6,588 nucleotides of DNA, from positions 1 to 6,588 of the forward strand of contig JACCZV010000332.1 of the NCBI GenBank assembly GCA_013695775.1, written 5' to 3'. Source of the DNA: Chitinophagales bacterium (lineage in GTDB: Bacteria; Bacteroidota; Bacteroidia; Chitinophagales; UBA10324). The translations under genes and the position numbers were made by a program. Below are positions 1 to 4,795 of this stretch, piece after piece; position 1 is the first letter of the stretch; every line of letters begins with the position of its first letter. A model generated the notes under the pieces. The model had not been told where the DNA came from. It did not search any database and was given only the letters and a program-made list of their open reading frames with translations.

Positions 1-429
1 TCTGGGTGAACGAATTTCTAGTTGTTTATAACCATTTTTAATATTGATAGAATTATAGCCCTTTATTTTTTCAATATTCACAATATGCTTAAAGTTCCAA
101 CTAATTAAGAAGTCTGCATGGTAAATGGTTGCTAAAGCAATATGTAAACCGTCCACAAAACTTGTCTGTCTAACAACCTTTGTAGAAATGTATTGGGTTG
201 CTAAATCCACCGCTTCTTCCGAAAGGTCGATAAATTCTGTGAATTCTACCTTCAGATGCTTAACCAGTTCCCGAACCTGTATTGGTGCATTTTCTAATTC
301 CTCTTGTGTCACTGTTGAAAATAAAAGTATAAACTCCTCTTTTAGTATCCTGTTAAAAAGCGGCCTGGTGAATTCTTCAAACTCTTCATCATAATTTCCA
401 CCGAAAACTGAAGTATCAATATAAAGCCT
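1..429 (-). pseudogene. PIN-domain (VapC-like) ribonuclease, C-terminus off window, N-terminus apparently damaged
   Basis: The minus strand reads open for 143 codons from 429 to the left edge and gives a clear PIN-domain protein. PIN proteins are metal-dependent RNases, often toxins of VapBC pairs. Counting from the codon at 429-427, the near-N-terminal IDTSVFGG carries the first catalytic acid (D5). E44/E45 in TQEELENAP, D93 in SFVDGLHIA and D106 in HADFLISWN fit the remaining acidic metal-binding positions. The C-terminus reaches EIRSPR, the usual ending of this subfamily, so only a few residues are missing past base 1. There is no in-frame ATG. The codon before R1 is TAA (432-430), preceded by AAA and GTG (438-436). 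Either codon 3 of a GTG-started gene became a stop, or one base was gained near 427-433, since removing one G would restore an E-I-K-L-Y-I-D start. An ATT start is a remaining possibility. No antitoxin gene is visible to the right; one could lie beyond the left edge. The PIN assignment is firm, but pseudogene status is inferred. Confidence 0.7.
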
Positions 430-613
430 TTATTTCACCCAACTAAGTTACAAAAGGTCCCAGGATTAGTTCGGAGGAACGTTAGGGTAGCCTGTAGAAT
501 AACGGTCGTCTATGGTTCCGGCTATTACCAATTATAGGCAATCCAAAGAATAGGCAGTGTAAAAAATATGTGACAATGATCCATCTTTGAGCTGTTACAA
601 TATTTTGCAACAC

Positions 614-641
614 TCAATCGTCCACGCCATCATACGATTGA
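614..641. repeat. Perfect 8-bp inverted repeat before the sigma factor start
   Basis: TCAATCGT (614-621) and ACGATTGA (634-641) are perfect reverse complements separated by 12 bases. The right arm ends four bases before the ATG at 646 and overlaps the GAAG-like purine stretch that would serve as its ribosome binding site. As DNA it could be an operator half-site pair; as RNA it would make a small hairpin at the initiation region. The repeat is directly visible; its function is inference. Confidence 0.5.
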
Positions 642-645
642 AGCC

Positions 646-1236
646 ATGACCATAGAAGCAACGATGACGACGCGCCAGAATGCAGAGATTCAGGAGACAG
701 TGCGTAAAGAACGCAAACGGCTTTTCGATTTTATTAGGCAACGGGTCAACAGCGATGAAGATGCGGAAGACATATTGCAGGATGTCTTTTTTCAGCTTGT
801 GAATACATACCGGATGATGGAACCTATTGAAAAGGTAACATCATGGCTTTTTACAGTAGCCCGCAACAAGATCACGGATCTCTATAGAAAGAAAAAAACA
901 GAAAGTTTTTCCAGCCTGGCACATGCTACCGGCAATGATACGGACGAGGAGGCTTCAAATTATTTTCTTGATGAGATGATGCAAGACGTGTCTGAGACGC
1001 CAGAGTCACAATATATGCGTTCCCTCATGTGGGATACCCTGAATGCAGCATTGGAGGAATTGCCCTCAGAGCAGCGGGAAGTATTTACCATGCATGAGCT
1101 GGATGGCCTTAGCTTTAAAGACATTGCTGCACAGACCGGGCAACCACTAAACACCTTGCTTTCCCGGAAACGATATGCTGTATTACATCTTCGAGAGAGA
1201 CTTCAAACCTTGTACAATGAGTTGTTAAACCTTTAA
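646..1236 (+). CDS. ECF-type sigma-70 family RNA polymerase sigma factor
   Basis: This 196-residue protein has the two-domain plan of extracytoplasmic-function sigma factors, which direct RNA polymerase to a small stress or envelope regulon. Sigma-2 spans about residues 20-84. The region 2.2 core-binding helix is DAEDILQDVFFQL (39-51), and the -10-recognition segment is SWLFTVARNKITDLYRKKK (66-84). A long acidic linker follows (about 96-120). Sigma-4 spans about 128-190, with LEELPSEQREVF leading into a helix-turn-helix at about 156-178 that recognises the -35 element. The length is normal and the key motifs are intact. The start at 646 is the first ATG in frame; an ATG at 664 (residue 7), with AGAAG five bases upstream, is an equally reasonable start and would avoid the upstream inverted repeat. 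No anti-sigma factor with a zinc-binding HxxxCxxC motif is nearby. The membrane protein 10 bases downstream is the likely co-transcribed partner. The ECF subgroup cannot be assigned by eye. Confidence 0.93.
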   Translation: MTIEATMTTRQNAEIQETVRKERKRLFDFIRQRVNSDEDAEDILQDVFFQLVNTYRMMEPIEKVTSWLFTVARNKITDLYRKKKTESFSSLAHATGNDTDEEASNYFLDEMMQDVSETPESQYMRSLMWDTLNAALEELPSEQREVFTMHELDGLSFKDIAAQTGQPLNTLLSRKRYAVLHLRERLQTLYNELLNL

Positions 1237-1246
1237 AAAATTTAAT

Positions 1247-1636
1247 ATGAAACGGTGGTGGATTCTGAAAGGACTTAAAATGATGCTAATCTTCGTGCTT
1301 ATTGCAGCAACAATGAGTTACCTGGTGATGAACTTATGGAACTGGCTGATACCCGCAATATTTGCTCTTAATGCAATCACCTTCTGGCAAGCGCTGGGTA
1401 TTCTTGCACTGGCAAAACTGCTCTTTGGCTTTGGGCGTGGGGGCTGGCGCAGCGGAAACTATGGCGGCCACTGGAAGAATCGTGGCCAACAGTATAAAAA
1501 ACAGATGGAGGAGAAACTTAAAAATATGACCCCTGAAGAACGTGAAAAATTCAGGGTTGAATGGCTGAAGCGTTGCGGCTGGCGCCATCAGTCGAGGGAG
1601 GAAAATAAAATTGATTCAGAGACGGCCGAAAATTGA
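1247..1636 (+). CDS. Small two-helix membrane protein with charged cytoplasmic tail, sigma factor partner
   Basis: This 129-residue protein starts 10 bases after the sigma factor stop, so the pair is almost certainly one transcript. Two hydrophobic helices lie at about residues 11-30 and 35-60. Basic residues before the first (MKRWW..K) and after the second (GFGRGGWR) predict both termini in the cytoplasm. A Gly/Arg/Trp-rich hinge (61-80) leads to a highly charged helical tail (81-119) containing MTPEEREKFR and a single cysteine in KRCGW (C110). I do not recognise a named family. A membrane anchor with a cytoplasmic helix encoded directly behind an ECF sigma factor suggests an anti-sigma or sigma-modulating role, but the sequence shows no classical anti-sigma domain or zinc motif. 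Alternatives are an envelope-stress effector or simply a target of the sigma factor. The gene is convincing; its function is inferred only from position and topology. Confidence 0.85.
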   Translation: MKRWWILKGLKMMLIFVLIAATMSYLVMNLWNWLIPAIFALNAITFWQALGILALAKLLFGFGRGGWRSGNYGGHWKNRGQQYKKQMEEKLKNMTPEEREKFRVEWLKRCGWRHQSREENKIDSETAEN

Positions 1637-1663
1637 TGAATTTCTTATATTGCCATAGATAGC

Positions 1664-1685
1664 GGGAGCGAAAACTTCCTTTTTT
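1664..1685 (+). terminator. Weak intrinsic terminator after the sigma factor operon
   Basis: GGGAG (1664-1668) can pair with CTTCC (1675-1679), with one G-U pair, around a six-base CGAAAA loop, and is followed directly by six T residues (1680-1685). It begins 27 bases after the stop of the membrane protein gene. The stem is short, so termination may be partial. Confidence 0.4.
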
Positions 1686-1695
1686 ATTCCGGAAT
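1686..1695. repeat. 10-bp perfect palindrome ATTCCGGAAT
   Basis: ATTCCGGAAT is its own reverse complement. It lies between the putative terminator and the next gene, and inside a wider inverted repeat, AGCGAA (1667-1672) with TTCGCT (1708-1713). It could be a binding site for a dimeric regulator or part of a larger 3' hairpin; no function can be assigned. Confidence 0.3.
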
Positions 1696-1840
1696 GTCTA
1701 AATGAACTTCGCTATAATACAGCTAATCATTCTTTAATATAAGATGAAAAAAATAGAGTATTGGATGGGAATATTAAACTGAGGATAAGAAGGTTTTTGT
1801 AATTTACCTGTCTTCTTTACAATTAGAAAAATATGCCTTT

Positions 1841-2083
1841 ATGAGATCTTTTTTAATAACTGCTTTGATCCTTTGCCTCACTTTACAACTCACCCATGGT
1901 CAACAAATAAAGAAAAGTGAAAGCAAGAGAGGGATGAAATTAAAGTATTCATCGCCAGGAAATATTTCAACGAAAGATTATTCGGCTGCTGATCATACTG
2001 CAGTTTTAAAAGGTAACAATAATATAAAAGTGACTAAGGCACAAAACAAGAAAGTGAAGAGCTACTATCGCAGTAAAAAATAA
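1841..2083 (+). CDS. Small, strongly basic secreted protein of unknown function
   Basis: This 80-residue protein begins with a typical Sec signal peptide: a short basic start (MR), a hydrophobic core at residues 4-16 and a likely cleavage site near THG-QQ (about residue 20). The remaining 60 residues hold about 14 Lys and 2 Arg against only 3 acidic residues, and no cysteine. The middle (SSPGNISTKDYSAADHTAVLK) is polar, and the end (KKVKSYYRSKK) is almost entirely basic. I recognise no domain. The charge suggests binding to an anionic partner such as lipopolysaccharide, nucleic acid or acidic exopolysaccharide, but this is only inference. The only ATG giving a signal peptide is at 1841. The leader is A/T-rich with no Shine-Dalgarno motif. 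The gene is flanked by gaps of about 190-200 bases on both sides, so it is probably transcribed alone. The signal peptide supports a real gene despite the small size. Confidence 0.68.
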   Translation: MRSFLITALILCLTLQLTHGQQIKKSESKRGMKLKYSSPGNISTKDYSAADHTAVLKGNNNIKVTKAQNKKVKSYYRSKK

Positions 2084-2212
2084 TCAAAAAACCATTTCCA
2101 AGCTTATAGTCATCTGCAATCCCTAAAAAGAGTTTGAATCCACTCAGTCATTTAGTTTCCCGCTTCAGACTTGAATTTATTCTATTCAGCACTTAACGAA
2201 CTGAGAAGTATA

Positions 2213-2241
2213 AATAACAGATAATCTTTAATTCTGTTATT
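2213..2241 (+). promoter_or_regulatory. 9-bp perfect stem-loop in the leader of the cupredoxin gene
   Basis: AATAACAGA (2213-2221) and TCTGTTATT (2233-2241) are perfect reverse complements around an 11-base loop, ending 30 bases before the ATG at 2272. No T-run follows, so it is a poor terminator. It may be a 5'-UTR hairpin affecting mRNA stability or translation, or an operator. The structure is seen; the role is inferred. Confidence 0.4.
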
Positions 2242-2271
2242 CTCATTTCTCAAAAATCAAATCTCTACCCT

Positions 2272-3384
2272 ATGAAAATTATTTACGGTTCATTTTTAGG
2301 ATTTACATACAAATATGTCATCCTGTTATTGCTTTTCGCTGGTTCTTTTATTTCAGCCCAGGCGACAACTCATACCATCACCGTTCAGAACTTTTTCTTT
2401 TCACCTACCGCCATTACTATCAATCTTGGTGATACCATAAAATGGCAGTGGGTAAATGGCGATCATACTACTACATCATTAACAATTCCACCGGGAGCAA
2501 CACCCTGGGATCATGATATCAGTAATGATCCGGGAAATACTTCATTTAAATATAAGCCTAACGTATTAGGAACCTACAACTATAAATGCACCCCTCACTT
2601 TTCTATGAATATGCAGGGAAGCTTTACTGTAGCTTGCGCAGTTGCTTCGGTTTCAATTTCAGCCTCTGGTCCTACAACCTTTTGCTCCGGTGGTATGGTG
2701 TCGCTTTCTAAAAGTTCAAGTTCAGGCAGTTTTGCATCTTATCAATGGAAAAAAAATGGATTGAACATAACAGGTGCAACCAATGCCTCATATAGCGCAA
2801 CTGTTACCGGTTCATATACTTTAGTGGTTACCAACAGTTGTGGAAACTCCGCGACTTCCAATAACATTTCGGTCACATCTAATCCTACCCCAAAGCCTAA
2901 GATAACACCCGCCGGGCCCATCAACATGTGCCAGGGAGAAACTGCTACTCTAACAGCAAATACGGCAAATAACATTATTTACCAATGGAGCAAGAATAAC
3001 AATACGATTGCCGGTGCAACTAATAAAACCTTAATCGTAAGTTCAGCGGGAAGTTATAAGGTTAAGGAGACAAACAGCATCACGGGCTGTACCAAAACGT
3101 CTGTAGCCGTTGTCGTAAACATAACTTGTAAAGAACTCCCTGAAGATGCTATTCTGAGTGCATACCCGAATCCTACATCTGATTATTTTATTATAAATAC
3201 GTCAGTTTTTGAAAATTCAAAGGGCTATGTGAATCTTTATGATCTCACGGGTAAGCTATTACAGAGCGTAGTAATTGAAAGTGAAACTACCGAAGTAGGA
3301 AAAGATCTTCCTGGGGGTTTGTACTTGGCTAAGATTGAATTGAATGGGGAGATAAAACAAATTGTTAAGTTAATGAAGCAATAA
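2272..3384 (+). CDS. Secreted plastocyanin/pseudoazurin-like copper protein with two Ig-like domains and T9SS sorting domain
   Basis: This 370-residue protein has a signal peptide (about 1-30, ending SFISAQ). A cupredoxin domain follows at about 32-121, with GDTIKWQW (53-60) and a complete type 1 copper site: H65 in NGDHTTTS, C106 and H109 in YKCTPH, and M114 in SMNMQG. The Cys-x2-His-x4-Met spacing matches pseudoazurin and plastocyanin. Two Ig-like repeats follow, about 124-203 and 207-285. Each has a YQW..N core, a GATN turn and a GSY strand, and each has a likely disulfide pair (C138/C190 and C220/C273). The last 78 residues (YPNPTSDYF at 298-306, NLYDLTGKLL at 321-330, GGLYLAKI at 348-355) form a type A T9SS C-terminal sorting domain. 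This implies export across the outer membrane and surface attachment or release. The likely role is electron transfer or copper binding outside the cell, with the Ig-like domains as spacers or adhesion modules. Its partner is unknown. No respiratory or copper-export gene adjoins it. Confidence 0.9.
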   Translation: MKIIYGSFLGFTYKYVILLLLFAGSFISAQATTHTITVQNFFFSPTAITINLGDTIKWQWVNGDHTTTSLTIPPGATPWDHDISNDPGNTSFKYKPNVLGTYNYKCTPHFSMNMQGSFTVACAVASVSISASGPTTFCSGGMVSLSKSSSSGSFASYQWKKNGLNITGATNASYSATVTGSYTLVVTNSCGNSATSNNISVTSNPTPKPKITPAGPINMCQGETATLTANTANNIIYQWSKNNNTIAGATNKTLIVSSAGSYKVKETNSITGCTKTSVAVVVNITCKELPEDAILSAYPNPTSDYFIINTSVFENSKGYVNLYDLTGKLLQSVVIESETTEVGKDLPGGLYLAKIELNGEIKQIVKLMKQ

Positions 3385-3413
3385 AAATTTAATACTCAAA
3401 TATTATCACAAAA

Positions 3414-3448
3414 AAGCCCGCCGTACTTCAAATGCGGCGGGCTTCTTT
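3414..3448. terminator. Strong bidirectional intrinsic terminator between convergent genes
   Basis: AAGCCCGCCG (3414-3423) and CGGCGGGCTT (3435-3444) make a perfect 10-bp GC-rich stem with an 11-base loop. A run of A before it and TTCTTT after it give a U-rich tail on each strand. It starts 29 bases after the stop of the cupredoxin gene and lies 46 bases beyond the stop of the minus-strand lipoprotein gene, so it can end both transcripts. Confidence 0.88.
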
Positions 3449-3490
3449 GTAATATAGGTCCTAAAAATTTCTCATCATTAAAATTACAAT

Positions 3491-4078
3491 CTATTGGAAA
3501 TGGACATCAGTTAATGTTCGGATAACATAGTTGCTTTTGTTGGAGAAACAATCAGATTTCTTCTCCCTGAGAATTCCAACTCCATATCCGTTGATCATAT
3601 AGCCCCCGCAAGAATCACTTATTTTATAACATGCCGAGGGATTCCATCTATTTTCAGGACATGAGGGAAGCTTTTCTATTGTTTTCTGCACCAATACATC
3701 ACCCCCAAACAAAAAATTAAATTTGCTCTCCTTTTCTGTTACCATCATTACAGGAGAGGGATATTTAGCTCCGGTACGCTGGGCTCCAAGCTGATAAACC
3801 GTATCTCCGCTGCTGAACCATTCCCTTCCATCATCAAAAATGAATGTTGTCCTTCCATTCCACTCCCCAGCCCTTACAATTTTATCAGTATCATTGGCGA
3901 TGGACACCAACTTGCTCTCTGTGAAGGTGGAATCTTTATAAATCCAATAATTGCCTACATTCAGGGGATAAATTCCCTTACTGCCTGAAGACGCGGCTGC
4001 CTGACGGTTGCAGGACGATTCATCCAGAAATAAAACAGACAGAAAAAACACAGAGATGGAATAGAGGTTTCCTTTCAT
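3491..4078 (-). CDS. Putative lipoprotein of unknown function (YPLNVGNYWIY-type)
   Basis: This 195-residue protein has a hydrophobic N-terminal segment (about residues 7-18) followed by DESSC, so C23 may be a lipidated cysteine. The lipobox is poor because the -3 residue is Glu rather than Leu/Val, so an ordinary signal peptide is possible. The mature part starts with a low-complexity AAASSGS linker and then IYPLNVGNYWIYKDS (36-50). That opening, of YPL-x-VGNYW type, is common in uncharacterised secreted Bacteroidota proteins. Four further cysteines (C140, C150, C157, C177) in the C-terminal third could form two disulfides, as expected outside the cytoplasm. No enzymatic motif is visible. The residues after C23 (NRQ) do not resemble the acidic surface-export signal known for some Bacteroidota lipoproteins, so a periplasm-facing location is slightly favoured. 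The gene stands alone on the minus strand, with its own promoter at 4109-4139 and a shared terminator downstream. Confidence 0.8.
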   Translation of the reverse strand: MKGNLYSISVFFLSVLFLDESSCNRQAAASSGSKGIYPLNVGNYWIYKDSTFTESKLVSIANDTDKIVRAGEWNGRTTFIFDDGREWFSSGDTVYQLGAQRTGAKYPSPVMMVTEKESKFNFLFGGDVLVQKTIEKLPSCPENRWNPSACYKISDSCGGYMINGYGVGILREKKSDCFSNKSNYVIRTLTDVHFQ

Positions 4079-4108
4079 GATTTAAAATTTTAATTTAAAA
4101 TAATATTG

Positions 4109-4139
4109 CAAAGAAACGATCATTTTATACATCGGCAAA
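4109..4139 (-). promoter_or_regulatory. Bacteroidota-type promoter for the lipoprotein gene
   Basis: Read on the minus strand, TTTG (4139-4136) is followed by exactly 19 bases and then TTTCTTTG (4116-4109), which matches the TAnnTTTG -7 consensus at all but one defined position. Transcription would start near 4102 and give a very A/T-rich leader of about 25 bases before the ATG at 4078. The spacing fits the known Bacteroidota -33/-7 promoter. Confidence 0.55.
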
Positions 4140-4151
4140 GCTTCAGTCAAA

Positions 4152-4226
4152 AGCGCTGATATTACGTGGAAGCTGCAACCATCTTATTACAGAACAAACT
4201 CTAAGCTAATGCTAATGAGCGCTAAT
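4152..4226. repeat. Short repeated motifs in the divergent intergenic region
   Basis: GCTAAT occurs three times (4205-4210, 4211-4216, 4221-4226). The palindrome AGCGCT occurs twice (4152-4157 and 4218-4223), the second overlapping the third GCTAAT. They sit upstream of the SRPBCC gene and behind the promoter of the lipoprotein gene, where a regulator could affect both. Such short motifs can also arise by chance. Confidence 0.25.
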
Positions 4227-4262
4227 TTCAATGAATAAATTACAAATTAAATAATAAATGAA

Positions 4263-4715
4263 ATGGACCACGAGTTAATTATAAAAAACAGCATCCACAT
4301 TTACGCATCACCCTCCAAAGTTTGGGATGCTTTGATAAATCCTGAACAGACAAAAAAATATATGTTCGGCTGCGAGGCAGTTTCTGACTGGAACATTGGA
4401 AGCCCTTTGCTTTGGAAGGGAAATCATGAAGGCAAAGAGATGGTGTTTGTAAAAGGCAATATTGTCGCGATTCAACCAGAAAAATTTTTGGCTTACACCA
4501 CAATTGATCCTAACAATAAAACAATTGAGGATATACCTGAAAACTATCTGAAAGTTACTTATGAATTAAGGGAAGAAAACGGACAGACAATTTTAACGGC
4601 AACTCAAGGTGACTATTCAACCGTTGGTGATGGTGAAAACCGATATAGGCATACCGTTGAAGGAGGTGGCTGGCAACCAATACTTGAAGAAATAAAAAAG
4701 TTGGTGGAGGGATAA
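4263..4715 (+). CDS. SRPBCC-fold protein of the AHSA1 (activator of Hsp90 ATPase 1-like) family
   Basis: This 150-residue single-domain protein has no signal peptide, so it is cytoplasmic. The N-terminal strand and helix IHIYASPSKVWDALINPEQTK (11-31) are the signature opening of the START/Bet v1-like SRPBCC fold. The pattern continues with SDWNIGSPLLWKG (41-53), a GNIVAIQPEKFLAYT strand (65-79), LKVTYELREENGQTILTATQG (96-116) and a closing helix with GGGWQPILEEIKKL (134-147). These match the AHSA1-like domain from end to end at normal length. The fold forms a hydrophobic cavity for small lipophilic ligands. Members have varied and mostly unknown roles in bacteria, so neither ligand nor reaction can be named. 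The ATG at 4263 fits the family start; an overlapping ATG at 4258 is in another frame and stops after six codons. The rRNA methyltransferase gene follows after 80 bases with no clear promoter between, so co-transcription is possible though not suggested by function. Confidence 0.88.
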   Translation: MDHELIIKNSIHIYASPSKVWDALINPEQTKKYMFGCEAVSDWNIGSPLLWKGNHEGKEMVFVKGNIVAIQPEKFLAYTTIDPNNKTIEDIPENYLKVTYELREENGQTILTATQGDYSTVGDGENRYRHTVEGGGWQPILEEIKKLVEG

Positions 4716-4788
4716 TATAAGAAATCTAATAAGTGCCTTATAAATTATCACTTCAGACCTCAGGTTAATGTAAGCCATCAAACTTGTG

Positions 4789-4794
4789 AAGGAG
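4789..4794 (+). promoter_or_regulatory. Shine-Dalgarno motif AAGGAG very close to the start at 4796
   Basis: AAGGAG is complementary to the 16S rRNA 3' end but sits only one base before the ATG, closer than the usual 5-9 bases. No other in-frame start fits better: the TTG at 4784 is followed at once by TGA. Because Bacteroidota rarely rely on Shine-Dalgarno pairing, this match may be fortuitous. The 4796 start is chosen mainly because it aligns with the start of the PUA domain. Confidence 0.35.
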
Positions 4795-4795
4795 A

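Noticed and set aside
125..394. Plus-strand open frame of 89 codons
   Set aside because: It is antisense to the PIN-domain frame, which shows catalytic motifs throughout. The plus-strand product is Ser/Asn/Thr-rich with no recognisable domain.
586..607. Possible promoter for the sigma factor (TTTG at 586-589 and TATTTTG at 601-607)
   Set aside because: The spacing is only 11 bases and the -7 box is one base short of TAnnTTTG, so it does not fit the Bacteroidota consensus.
960..1588. Minus-strand open frames opposite the sigma factor and its membrane partner
   Set aside because: Both lie antisense to convincing genes and show no domain, signal peptide or leader of their own.
1744..1782. Twelve-residue mini open frame (MKKIEYWMGILN)
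   Set aside because: It could be a leader peptide, but there is no attenuator-like hairpin, no amino acid bias and no ribosome site to support it.
1796..1825. Possible promoter for the small basic protein (TTTG, 18 bases, TACAATTA)
   Set aside because: Spacing is acceptable, but the -7 box matches TAnnTTTG at only four of its six defined positions, which is expected by chance in A/T-rich DNA.
2742..2975. Minus-strand open frame inside the cupredoxin gene
   Set aside because: It is antisense to the Ig-like repeats, and the plus-strand frame is clearly the coding one.
4735..4757. Possible hairpin between the SRPBCC and methyltransferase genes
   Set aside because: Only about five base pairs (AAGTG with CACTT) around a 13-base A/T-rich loop and no T-run, so it is not a credible terminator.
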